A stretch of 64,000 nucleotides of DNA, taken from assembly GCA_947034895.1 (NCBI GenBank), contig OX344761.1, positions 82,725,839 to 82,789,838 of the forward strand, written 5' to 3'. Within the stretch, counting starts at the first letter, position 1, and every line of letters begins with the position of its first letter. The stretch is from Rhytidiadelphus loreus (Eukaryota; Streptophyta; Bryopsida; Hypnales; Hylocomiaceae). Made by a program: the position numbers and the translations under genes. Positions 10,746-20,839 of the stretch are shown piece after piece. The notes beneath the pieces are model-generated. The model was not told the DNA's origin. It saw nothing but the letters and a program-made list of their open reading frames with translations, and did no database searches.

Positions 10746-12168
10746 GGTTCGTGACAAGGATCGTAAAAGGAGCGGCAAACCTCGCAAGAAGCGTGTACCC
10801 ATCTTGTTGCATCCAAAGATGAAGGCCTTTTTGGGATGGGAAGTAGAACCAGAGCCTTGGACATATGAAACTGTAAACAAATATGTGGATTGGTGCCACA
10901 TCAACAAGTTGTTCCCATTTTGGCGACACCCTTTGCACGTGAAGTCTAATAAGGCAAATTTGGCTTACTGCAAGAGTGTTGTCTTCCAGCGAAGGTGTTT
11001 GGAGGTATGGCAACAACTCTATTTGGAGTCCCAGCCTTATCGAAATGACAACTTCTCTTTCTATCTTGTGCAAATGGTGTACGTTGAAGTTCAATTGAAG
11101 AAAAAGGTAGATTGGACAACCTTGAAGGAGCTTCCTATCGGTGACCGCCCGGACAGACCGATAGTGCTGGATGAAGAAGGACTTCTTCAAGCAAATCAGA
11201 AGCTTTTAGAGGCAAAGCTTGGCAAGTTGGCTGTTGGTGATGACCAAGTTCAATGGTCTTCAACTTCTAGCTCAGATGAGCACACTCACGAATACGATGG
11301 ATATTCTTTTGAGAGTGACGACGAAGACATTGGCAAAGAAAAACAAGAGGCGGCTGAAGACGTTCAAGTTGACAAGAAGGGCAAGAGGAAGCTTGAGGAG
11401 CCGCAATCATTGTCCAAGATTCAAAAACAAAGCGAAGATGTTCATGTACCGATCAATGTGGACCGTTCTGGTGCAGACATTGGGTCTAGCGGAAGTAGTG
11501 ACAATGATTCGGAAGACAATTTGGAGATGTTGGGCACTAAGATCGAAAGTGCACGAGCAGCTTTGACTTCAACAGTAGCGGATCTTATGAATTTGAAAGA
11601 GAAGGTACAACATCTTCCAGTGAATCCAACTGTTGTGGATGGGTTGAAGAAGGAGTTAGAGGCGACTGAAAACGCCGTTGCTGAAAATGAGAAGATTTAC
11701 TCTAAGTTAAACAAAAGTAGAGTAAATTATTTCAAGAAGATCGAAGACGGGCGAGCACACATTTCCGATGATTTAGCGGTGCTTCAAAATAAACTTGATC
11801 TTTTGCAACGTGATAAATGGTCCCATCAAAGCGAAAGGAGAAGCTTGAATCTTCAAATACGTGAGCTAGAGATGGAATATTATGATGATGCCTTAAAAGA
11901 AGCCAAAAAAGAGGGCATCTTGGCTTTAGCTCCGGATTATGGTAGCAATACAGAAGAAAGAGCAACGCTTTTTTATTTGGTGAAGCTACTAGAGAAAAAA
12001 CAAGAGTTGTTGCACGAGGGCATATTGGACTTGGAGCGCCACATCCTTTATTTTAAGGAATGGCGCAAGTGGGCCTATGAAGGCATAGGTGCTACCCGTG
12101 CGGAACTTCAAAGAATGAGACCGGAGCCCAAAGAAAGTGACTTTGTGAATAGTGAAAAAAATGCTTAG
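10540..12168 (+). CDS. Coiled-coil family protein, up to 542 aa
   Basis: Homology to the other family members begins at about residue 71 (RDKDRKRSGKPRKKR), just where the GC array ends. From there it has W100, EPEPW, a Y-V-DWCHINK segment (WCHI 118-121), LFPFWRH, KANLAYC, RRCLEVW, YVEV and VDWTTLKEL. An acidic Ser-rich region follows (about 245-330, TSSSDEH, SGSSDND), then a long coiled coil (about 335-500). The first 70 residues are translated array (PAVAP and TRSRP repeats). The true start may therefore be ATG 10540 or a spliced upstream exon; homologues have a non-repetitive N-terminus. Function unknown; structural or gag-like is one option. Confidence 0.65.
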   Translation: MGDRMCKFRDGLVGTRGRPRSAVAHFSAPKTRSRPFPLSSDPQSSLLRPAVAPLQTRSRPLPTRSHPKAVRDKDRKRSGKPRKKRVPILLHPKMKAFLGWEVEPEPWTYETVNKYVDWCHINKLFPFWRHPLHVKSNKANLAYCKSVVFQRRCLEVWQQLYLESQPYRNDNFSFYLVQMVYVEVQLKKKVDWTTLKELPIGDRPDRPIVLDEEGLLQANQKLLEAKLGKLAVGDDQVQWSSTSSSDEHTHEYDGYSFESDDEDIGKEKQEAAEDVQVDKKGKRKLEEPQSLSKIQKQSEDVHVPINVDRSGADIGSSGSSDNDSEDNLEMLGTKIESARAALTSTVADLMNLKEKVQHLPVNPTVVDGLKKELEATENAVAENEKIYSKLNKSRVNYFKKIEDGRAHISDDLAVLQNKLDLLQRDKWSHQSERRSLNLQIRELEMEYYDDALKEAKKEGILALAPDYGSNTEERATLFYLVKLLEKKQELLHEGILDLERHILYFKEWRKWAYEGIGATRAELQRMRPEPKESDFVNSEKNA

Positions 12169-14013
12169 TGGTTGGATCTAGTGTGGTAGAAAAAAACAAT
12201 TTGGCCTTCCAATTTTTGATTTTCCAAAGGTTTTGTGGAATAAAGAAATTCACAACTTTGTTTTTGAAATGTACATATGTTTTTATTATATTTTGAATAC
12301 GAGGGCTATGAATTTGGTATCTTTGCAAGAATGGATGTCAGAGATGGTACCTACGGGCTGAAATTTGGGACTGAATTTTTGAAACTTTATTTGAAGAGAG
12401 AAAAAACGATTACCTTTGTGGTAATATAACTTTTTTTCCAATCGGTGCCCGGGAACAAAAGTTATGCCCATATAGTCCAAACTCCAAAGCAGGGGAGAAT
12501 GGGCAGCAAAAAAATGTGACAAGCATTTGAATTTATTTTTCTAAGTTTTTTTCCCTCATAGATTATAATTTTGTCTATCCGGAAAGCTTTTTTTCATTTC
12601 ATTTGGATATTTTATGAGAAAGTTATGGACAATCTTGTTTATTGGGCAATTAGAGCTTCTGGTGGGAAAAATACCTTGTAAGATTAATTTAGGAACGCAA
12701 TTTTGGCAATTGTTCAAGAAAAGAAGTTTGACATGGTTTAGTTTGCTTGCAACAACAATTTGACCGTGGGGATTAGTGCATTTTAATTCTATCTTAGAAA
12801 GAAAATAGATTTTCATTCAATCTCATATGTACTTCTATTCTACAAGTTTTTTAAGAATGAAAATTAAGTTTTTTTGAAAACCTTTTTTTATTTAGACTCT
12901 CAACTCAATTCTCCACTATATTTGTTTAAAGCTCAAAACTCTGTAGTGCAAGAAATTAAAGTGAAAAATGTTAAAAGTCAAATAATGTAGTCCAGCAATG
13001 TGCTGAAAAAATTGTTTTTTTCACTCTAAATGCGGATATCTTGCAATCTGTAAGATGAAAAATTCTGAAATTTTTTCCACACATTCTCATACTAGTAAGG
13101 TGTAAGATCCTATGGTTATGTGTGGGAAAAAAACAATTTTCAAAAACAATTTTGGATACTTTAAGAAATTGTTGAGTAGAAGTAGGTAAGATGTAGTTGT
13201 AAAATTTAAATAATGAATATCTCTAAAATGAAATGAAAATGGTGAGAGTGTGCTATCAAGTGAAGTTAACTATGTGACCGGACCTAATTTTTTTTTAGAT
13301 TGTAGAAATTGCCTGGAGAAACAAATCCTACAAGCAACTTTTAAAAGAAGAAGCTGTAGACTCAAGTTGCCCGCCAAAGAAAATGGTCCATAACTTTCTC
13401 ATAAAAAATCTGAATGGAATGAATCAAATTTTTCCATGTAAACCAAAACATGTTGTATGAGAAAAAAATCCAAAAGGAAAAAATTCATTAAAAGATTTGA
13501 AGATAGCAATTTTGTGGGGACCGTGTATGGAATCATTGTGCGAGGCATTACAACAAATGTATTTGCATTTCACCAATTACATTTTAGGCTACAAATGTAT
13601 AAGTATGCCCAAACCTTCAAAACCAAAGCAATAGAAGGTTGTTGTCCATAAGCATAGTAGTACAATACACAGCCAAGGCGATATAGTTTTAGAAGCCAAC
13701 ATCTGAACCCTAACTTTTGCTAGAGTACTACATTGTGTGAGTATGGATATACTATGGCCCTTATACTATGGGCCTTACATCTTGTATACTACTACGATTA
13801 ACTAGAACCACCGTTGAAGTAAGTATCTCATAGAAATATTTAGTTCAAGTCCATTGGATTGTTATGAGAACCACTCGTTGCACCTTGTTCGTAATCATTG
13901 GACTCTCCAACAACGAGTTTCTTCTTAGCACGAGTCCTTGAAGCAGGTCCATCTGCTTCTAAAATAGATTCCAAGACATTGGAGTTCTTGAGAGCTTCAA
14001 GTGTCCTTATAGT
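12169..14013. other. AT-rich intergenic with an imperfect inverted repeat
   Basis: No gene is evident. About 150 bp from 12582 onward and the reverse complement of roughly 13290-13438 are alike, most clearly around 'ttatgagaaagttatggac' (near 12611 and 13385). They may be the ends of a decayed element of about 850 bp. The remaining sequence has T-rich runs and no convincing coding segment. Confidence 0.4.
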
Positions 14014-16356
14014 TTACGGAGAGTGTAACTCCAATAGATAATCGAGTGCTTGGCTTTGATAATAAGGCCCGTATGTTGAGTCGAGGTAAGCCATACTATT
14101 CAAGTCTTCTGGAGTGGCATTTTCATCACGATTAGCCCCTTGTTCACCTTCAAAATTCCAACGGTGTCCTTCCGGATGAGCACCCCACTTGAAGGTTTGG
14201 GATGTCTTATCAAAATATCCACCAAGGCATTGAAAAAAAAACGCCCTCTTCCCTGCATTGTGAGCTCCTTTTCCCATAAGGTTGAATGCCACTCTTAGAA
14301 TTTCACGCGGGTCTGTTTCCCAATTCAATTGTGAGGCAGCAGCTCCCATTTCTTGATCATGTAGGCCTTCTCGCCAACTCCAAAGCAAGTCTCGTCTCCA
14401 AAATCGTGTCTCTGCCGTCGTGTCTTTATTGTGTTCCCAAGAAGGTGGCATGTAAGTCATCAAGTTGAACATGGTATACAAGCGATTATGGAATGGTGCT
14501 GCACAAATCACACATCGTCGTCTAATCAGACATTGAGTGATGAGACACTGAGGATGGTACACATGTGTACATGATCCAAGTGCCCATCCTCCTTCTGGCC
14601 CAAATTGTTCTAGACATATGGGGCATTTGGTATGATCCAAGACGAAATGAGCTGGCTTTGGCCACAATAGACTTTGGTCTTTTTCGTTGAAGTGACTAGA
14701 CATCTGATTTCCATGGTCCCAACCATTTTGTGCCCAGTCTATGACATTTTTTTTCGCCACGTCAAGCATGGACATGTTATCCGGAAACATGTCCTCCATC
14801 AATGCCCATGATGTCAATCCATTCTCTTGTTTAGGGGCATTTGCTACAAAGTTCTTCGAAACTTTGTCTAGCTCTTTCGCAACTTGTTGAGATCGATCCA
14901 CGGAGAGAATGCACGCGACCTTCCAATGATAGTATGTCGCTGCCAACACTGCCAACTTCTCTCGAAGCATTCTATTTTCCTCAGCCAAATCAAGTTCCTT
15001 TGATGATTGTAGATGTGGAATGGCAGGAAACGAAAGTGAATCCTGAGTCCCTTGCAAACCATCAACGTGCGGATTGCTAGAATCTCTTGAGACGAACGGA
15101 AGTGGTGCCATTGGAAGAATTGAAGAACGCTTCGTACGCTTGGCAGGGGGAGAAAGGTGAATGACATCGCTGGTGAAGTCCCCAACAAGCTTGTCCAAGT
15201 GATGTGGATCCTGCTCAACAAAGGTTTCGTCCATGTCCGACAATGTGAAAGTCTGACGCTCTTTTTCTCGAAGGCCTTGTAATTCTTTGGATTGTTGAGA
15301 AATGAGAGCATTTTTTTGTTCACATGTAGACCGCCATTTCTTCACATCACCTTCTAAGGTTGCAATTTGTGCATCCTTGGTCTTCAAGAGGTCGAGAGCC
15401 TTCGCCAACGTCATCGCATTGTGAACAACATCAGATTCAGACTGTGGAATGGGAATGTGACTTGTGGCACATACGGGTGAGTCGTCACTTAAAGCAAAGT
15501 CGAAGACGTTGCTGGCGTCTTGTGGTGGCAAGATTGAAGTCGCAATTGTGGTTGAGGCTGATGCCAATCTAATTTTCGTGGTGGATCGTCGCACCTTCGC
15601 AGGATGTTTCATCTTCTTTCCCCGCGATGATGAAGCGGCTTGAACATTTGGATCTGGAACTGGAACTGGAACTTGGACGGGGGTGATAATCTGCTCCTTC
15701 ACTCGTACAAGCTTAGGAATCCGTGTGCCATCTGAATCATTATCCTCTTCTAATTCTTCCGTGTCCACCTCTTGAGTTTCTTTGTTTTGTGGATCACTTC
15801 GAAAAGGCCCAAGTCCACCCTCCGGAAATTTGAGAACCCCTCTTGGAATTATTCCAACTTCTGGACGCTCCACGTAGGTACTTTCTTTAATCGTGGTCCA
15901 GTCAACTTGTTTGTTCAAGGCGACCTCAGCATAGGCACCTCTAGCAATGAACAAAGGGGCCTCATTCCTATCTACAAAAGGGGTTTTGTAGAGGACCTGC
16001 CACAATTCTAAACACCTTCGTATGAAAGCTGGATTTTCACAATACTTCAAATTTGCCTTGTTATTGTGTCGGTTGTGATGATGGCGCCATGCCGGAAAGA
16101 ACTTCCCGATGTGACACCATTCAATGTAGTCTTCGCACACCTGCATACTCCAAGGCTCTGGCTCCTCGTTCCACTCTTTGAAAGCTAGGTGGTTATCATT
16201 GTTCAACACATGCCATCGCTTCTTGTGAATGTTACCCCTCCTTTTTCTAGTCTTGTCTTTGGCAGCCTTCCTAATTGCACCAGGAGTGCGTACAGTGGAA
16301 AAAACCGGAAGGGACCCATCACTGCTACCTCCAGTTGCCATGAGATTTGCGGACAT
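14014..16356 (-). CDS. Coiled-coil family protein with RING-H2 finger, 780 aa
   Basis: This is the longest family member and has an intact frame. The N-terminal domain (about 33-165) has KDKTRKRRG, W62, EPEPWS, WCHI (80-83), FFPAWRH, KANLKYC, RRCLELW, AYAEVAL and VDWTTIKE. A charged low-complexity region follows (about 190-300). Coiled-coil stretches lie at about 310-370 and 470-520. A RING-H2 finger occupies residues 578-622, with spacing C-x2-C-x14-C-x-H-x2-H-x2-C-x10-C-x2-C. RING-H2 fingers usually mark E3 ubiquitin ligases; activity here is inference. The last 150 residues (WETDPREILRVAFNLMGKGA..., WGAHPEGHRW) look globular and are absent from the 540-residue relatives. The start at Met1 or Met6 (MATGGSSD) is supported by similarity to MASGD at 2956. 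The 5' array is at 16505-16805. Confidence 0.75.
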   Translation of the reverse strand: MSANLMATGGSSDGSLPVFSTVRTPGAIRKAAKDKTRKRRGNIHKKRWHVLNNDNHLAFKEWNEEPEPWSMQVCEDYIEWCHIGKFFPAWRHHHNRHNNKANLKYCENPAFIRRCLELWQVLYKTPFVDRNEAPLFIARGAYAEVALNKQVDWTTIKESTYVERPEVGIIPRGVLKFPEGGLGPFRSDPQNKETQEVDTEELEEDNDSDGTRIPKLVRVKEQIITPVQVPVPVPDPNVQAASSSRGKKMKHPAKVRRSTTKIRLASASTTIATSILPPQDASNVFDFALSDDSPVCATSHIPIPQSESDVVHNAMTLAKALDLLKTKDAQIATLEGDVKKWRSTCEQKNALISQQSKELQGLREKERQTFTLSDMDETFVEQDPHHLDKLVGDFTSDVIHLSPPAKRTKRSSILPMAPLPFVSRDSSNPHVDGLQGTQDSLSFPAIPHLQSSKELDLAEENRMLREKLAVLAATYYHWKVACILSVDRSQQVAKELDKVSKNFVANAPKQENGLTSWALMEDMFPDNMSMLDVAKKNVIDWAQNGWDHGNQMSSHFNEKDQSLLWPKPAHFVLDHTKCPICLEQFGPEGGWALGSCTHVYHPQCLITQCLIRRRCVICAAPFHNRLYTMFNLMTYMPPSWEHNKDTTAETRFWRRDLLWSWREGLHDQEMGAAASQLNWETDPREILRVAFNLMGKGAHNAGKRAFFFQCLGGYFDKTSQTFKWGAHPEGHRWNFEGEQGANRDENATPEDLNSMAYLDSTYGPYYQSQALDYLLELHSP

Positions 16357-16504
16357 CGCAAAATTCTAAGAACCAAATGATAGCAAAAAATAGTATATAT
16401 ATTATCCAAAAGGGTCACGCATGTAGCCAACAAAGGTTGCAAGACAGAAAGCCTCAATGGAAAATGAAGGTGATAGCATGATGATGGGCTACTGGCTATA
16501 TAGG

Positions 16505-16805
16505 GCGAGTGACTTCGGTCTAGGGGGGCGAGTACGGATAGGGCAACTGCGTATCCAGCGACTGCGGGTCTGGATAGGGCGACTGCGGGTCCGACGTGGG
16601 CGACAGCGGGTCCAAATTGGGCGACTTCGGGTCCACCATCGGGTCTAGGTACCTTTTGCGCACCCGCGGTCGCCCACCCAAGAACACTTCCTGAACCTGC
16701 GGTCTCCCTGCCAAACCCGCAGTCGCCCACCCGCGGTCTCCCTCAGAAATCCGCAGTCGCCCATCCGCAGTCGCCCCTACCCGCACTCTCCTACCCGTAC
16801 GCGCC
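16505..16805. repeat. Array upstream of 14014-16356, orientation switch
   Basis: Units read GGGCGACTGCGGGTC in plus sense from 16505 to about 16630. They then read ACCCGC(A/G)GTCGCCC from about 16660 to 16800. The arrangement is the same as at 3150-3600. Confidence 0.8.
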
Positions 16806-16969
16806 CTCCAGTTTGCCAAGTGGATGCCATGTGGCATCCACCTGGAGGGGGGTAATTTCCTGTAAAATCAAAGGTAAATTTGACTTTTCGTGACGTCGCG
16901 CGGGCTCTACTAGACGTCGCGCGACGTCTGTCTGTCGCGGTGTCGCGCTGTCGCAGCGAACAACCCTGT
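16805..16969 (-). other. Distal 5' module matching 3600-3776
   Basis: It has a dyad around GGATGCCATGTGGCATCC, then 'cctgtaaaatcaaaggtaaa', then a strongly palindromic run of GACGTCGCGCGACGTC-like elements, and it ends AACAACCCTG at about 16967. The first TNPA-like exon starts within a few bases of this end. The module appears to butt against, or be inserted into, the CACTA transposon. Confidence 0.45.
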
Positions 16970-16970
16970 G

Positions 16971-19305
16971 CAGGACTTGTGAATCCTACACTTCCTTCTG
17001 GTCATGGTAGAAGACAACCAATGCCACAATCGGAGCGGGCTGTGGTTGAATCCGAGGTTGCTAGGGTTCCTTCACAGTCAACTCCATGCCAAGGGCAATC
17101 AGATAGTATGGGGCGTTCTACTAGGCGCCAATTGCAAAAAGAGTATGAGAAGAAATCAAAAGCTAGAAGTGACATTGGGAAGAAACTAAGTGTAGTGCAC
17201 GTGAATTTGAATGGAGAGATTGATACATCTTCTTCTGGGAAGAGTGCTTGGGATCAAAATATGAGGGCCTTTGCCCCTTTGATCCTTGATGTGAGCGTCA
17301 TTGATTGGAGTGAACACAAGCCACACACTTTACAGAAGTTGAGGGACACCATGGATAATGAGTTTGAATATTTGGGAAATCCCCTTAGCAACATGGGTTT
17401 TCGGAATGCAGTGCAAAGGTTTTTGAAGAATGAGAGGCATAAGTTGAAGAAATTATGTGTTCCAGGAAAAGATGACGATTGTCCAGTGCGTATTCACCCT
17501 AGCCAATGGAAGCGGTTGAAGGAATACTGGAGTGGTGGTGATCAAGTGAAGAAATCTGAGATGATGACCAATGCCCGGGGAAAAGTGCAGAATGTTTCTA
17601 AACGTGGGCGGCGAGGGAAGGCAGGGGAAGAATATGATGTGGTAAGCCTTTTTTCGTGCAAATTGTTGACTTTGATAGTGTTTTTGCAATTGAATTTGTT
17701 AATGTTTTGTATCATCTTTCCAAATCATTTTAACAAAATAAAGAAATGTTGGCCTTCTATCAGACAAAAGGGAGTGATCAAAGTCCTAGCCTCACTGACA
17801 TTGCAGAAGGATTGCAAGCTTCAGGGTCATCGGTAAGCAAGCTTCATCATTTGAGTTCGTTTTTTTTATGAGTAGGAATCTCATAGAAGTTATAGAGTAC
17901 TTATTAAAATGTTGTTTATAAGTTACAATCTAAAAATATGTTGTCGTAGTCATGTACAAGTCATAAAAGTTGTAAACAATAGTTAAGTGTTAAGTGTATT
18001 ACTTGAAGTTCTGTAGCACTTGCATAGAAGTCACATAATAATTTTACCTTATATAAACATGTTTAATTATTTTTTGTGTTTGTGTGTGCAACACAGGTGG
18101 TATCTTCTTCACTCCATGCAAAAGTGATGGCTTTGGAACAAAGACTTGATGAATTTCAAGACTTTCGAGTTGATGTGTTGGCAAGTACAGATCGAAATAC
18201 CAAGGCTATTGAAGGGATGCAGTTAGCGTTGTTGAAATTTTTAAAGCAAACAACAACAGATCCTGCTTTCATTGCCAATTCAGTGGATCCTACTGTAGCT
18301 ACCAACCTAGTAGACCCTACTGTAGCTACTGGAGAGATCAACGTCGTTGATCCATATGACTTTGCTTTTATAGAGCCTACTCACCCAACAGGAGAAGAGA
18401 TAAATGAGACTATTGATCCAGATGAGTTAATAGTTAATTCTACATTGGAGCCTGGAGAAGGTCAACAGACCACTAAAGAGATTGTTGGAATGGAAGAACA
18501 CGATAGTACACAACAGAAAGTGAAAGATGTTGAAGGCACCACTGATGCTGAAGTTGACTTAGTGATACTTAATAGTAACACCGCCATTAATCAAGTCCCA
18601 GAGAATCTTGTCAATGAAGGTTCCATCTCTTCACGGCTAAGAAGAGGGAAGGATCGAGAGGTGAGAGAAAAGCATAAGACAAGTGATTTGAATTTGAAAA
18701 GACTACTATGAATTCTTTTGTGCTTGTAATTTTTGTGGATGCACTGACTGTGATTGTGGTATGTAGTTGCGCAAGCCTGCAGCAAAGAAGGAAATCTTAA
18801 GGATGAAGATGCAACCCACACAAAGTCGAAATGTGGAATCTCCAAAAAAACACAAAGTGAGTAACACATGTATAGAACTTTCAAAATGTCCTTTTCTAGA
18901 TGGATTTTTTCTATCATTACAAATTTTTTTCTGTACTTTTTCTTAAAAATATTTTTGATTTCTTCTTATGTGGTGCAGTTTGTAATAGGACAATGAGTCT
19001 CACTTTTGAATCCTTCAGCCCCACAGCAAGTAGTAGCATCAGGAACTATCACGACTGTAGGTGGTGGTGCAGGCCCACAAATGTACCATGGACAACCTAT
19101 TCCGGAAAGGTGGTATAGGCTTGATGTTGCTCATGCACCAGGGGGGTTTGTTGATCTAATGCATCCTAATCCTAATGGAGATGAATATAAATTGAAAGAT
19201 GTGGTGGGTGCAAGTACAATTTGGGAAGAACAATACATAGCGGTCATTGCTCGTGTTGCTGGTTTAATTCCTTCAGACTGCAAAGGGAAGGTTGGCAGCA
19301 AATAG
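16971..19305 (+). pseudogene. TNPA-like transposase gene (Ptta/En/Spm type), one nonsense codon
   Basis: Five exons join in phase 0: about 16974-17641 (donor GTAAGC), 17764-17832 (acceptor TATCAG, donor GTAAGC), 18097-18660 (acceptor ACACAG, donor GTGAGA), 18767-18856 (acceptor TGTAG, donor GTGAGT) and 18979-19305 (acceptor GTGCAG). Exon 1 shows the domain typical of plant En/Spm proteins: a basic MGRSTRRQLQKEY segment, then a Trp/Lys-rich block ending IHPSQWKRLKEYW and a Lys/Arg-rich KVQNVSKRGRRGK. Exon 3 is coiled coil (ALEQRLDEFQDF). The last exon ends in a Gly/Pro-rich segment (YHGQPIPERWYRLDVA) that looks coding on both sides of an in-frame TGA at 18994-18996. The start is uncertain because the 5' end abuts the array module; MGRSTRRQ may be internal. 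Confidence 0.7.
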
Positions 19306-19559
19306 GGATCATGATCAATGATGTATTTGAAAGACATTGAACCATTTACGAATGTTGTTTGCAACATGTGCACACCGTATATGCCGATGGTTTATAACTA
19401 TTTCATGCAGTTGTTTTGTTTTGTAAAAAATGGCAGTATTCTAATGCACTCTCTAATTTTTAGCATTGTTAGAGTTAGTTACATGAGTGTTGCAAGACTT
19501 GCAAACAAATTAATATAAGATGTATAAGGGTAATAATTGAGTTGTATAGAAGAAGTGTA

Positions 19560-20620
19560 AGGCTGTCAAATGCGTTGCACAGATTTTGAAAAGACTACCA
19601 TAGATAGAAGTTGCAAATAAGTTACAATGTAGTCGCAAATAATAGTTGCACACAAGTTGAAAATAAGTTGCTTTCCAATTGTACAAAAGTTGCACAGAAA
19701 TTGCATTCTAGTTGCACAAAAGTTGCATTCCAGTAGTAGAGAAGTTGCATTCCAGTTGTACAAAAGTTGCAATCCAGTAGCACAAAAGTTGCATTCCAGT
19801 TGTAAAAACGTTGCAAATAAGTTGCATTCTAGTTGAATAAGAGTTGCAAATTAGTTGCAAGTAAGTTGCATTCCAATTGAATAAGAGTTGCAAATAAGTT
19901 GCATTCTAGTGGCATAGAAGTTGGAAATAAGTTGCATTCTAGTTGCACAAAAGTTGAAAATAAGTTGCATTGTAGTTGTACAGGAGTGGCATAAAAGTTG
20001 GAATTAAGTTGCATTTTAGTAAGTTGCATTCTAGTTGCACAAAAGTTGCATTCTAGTTGTATAGGAGTTGCATAAAAGTTGGAAAGAAGTTGCATTCTAG
20101 TTGTACAGGAGTTGCAATAAAAGTTGGAAATAAGTTGCATTCTAGTTGTACAAGAGTTGCAAATGAGTTGCATTATAGTTGAATAGGAGTTACAAATGAG
20201 TTGCTTTCTAGCTGCACTAAAGTTGCATTCTAGTTGCACAAGAGTTGCAAATAGTTGCACAGGAGTTGCAAATTAGTTGCATCCTAGTTGCATAGGAGTT
20301 GCAAATGAGTTGCATTCTAGTTCTCCGAAAGTTAGAAATAAGTTGCATTTTAGTTGCACAAGAGTTGGAACATAGGAGTGAAAAAAATTACATTCCAGTT
20401 GCATTCTAGTTGTATTCCAATTGCAAATAAGTTGCATTTCAGTTGCACTAAAGTTGCAAACAAGTTGCATTCTAGTTGCACAAAAGTTGCAAAGAAGTTG
20501 CATGAAGTCTAACAGAAGTTCAAATGAAGTTGCATAGCAGTGGCACTGAAGTTATAGATGAATTACAATCAAGTCGCATACAAGTTGAAAACAAGTCACA
20601 AGTGAGTGAAATGTAGTTAC
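19560..20620 (+). repeat. GTTGCA subterminal array of the CACTA element
   Basis: More than 60 copies of GTTGCA-like words (AGTTGCATTCTAGTTGCAC, AAAAGTTGCAAATAAGTTGC) occur in about 1 kb, nearly all in one orientation. Dense short subterminal repeats of this kind are bound by TNPA-type proteins in known CACTA elements. The minus-strand ORFs made of MQLLYNWNATF-like units are artefacts of the array. The last 120 bp (20700-20839) change to GCGACTGCGG-like words. Confidence 0.8.
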
Positions 20621-20839
20621 GTGGCAGTGAATACCACATCAGCAACCACGTCACAACAGTTCATCGACGAAGTTCCCCATTGCCTATCGAATGACAAACA
20701 ACCTCGCGACTGCAGTGCAACTCATGCGACTTGTCCACTGCGACTGCGGACTCCGGAATATCACCAAGTCGCAAACGTCCGATACGACTACAAACTAGTC
20801 GCAAACCGCAGTCACAAAACCCTGCTTTTTCTTCTAGTG

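Larger units (their letters stand above)
16971..20839 (+). mobile_element. CACTA (En/Spm) transposon, right part
   Basis: The right terminus is ...TTTTTCTTCTAGTG at 20839, that is CACTAGAAGAAAAA on the minus strand. This matches the ends of the complete 940-bp element at 46514-47453. For about 120 bp inside the terminus the two elements are also alike (GGGTTTTG, then GACTGCGG versus AACTACAG, GGACGTTTGC, and so on). Inside lie a transposase-like gene (16971-19305) and a long subterminal array (about 19560-20620). I could not find the left terminus; it may be lost, or displaced by the unit carrying 14014-16356. Confidence 0.75.

Noticed and set aside
19510..20503. Chain of minus-strand ORFs encoding MQLLYNWNATF-like repeats
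   Set aside because: They are products of the GTTGCA subterminal array of the CACTA element, not proteins.
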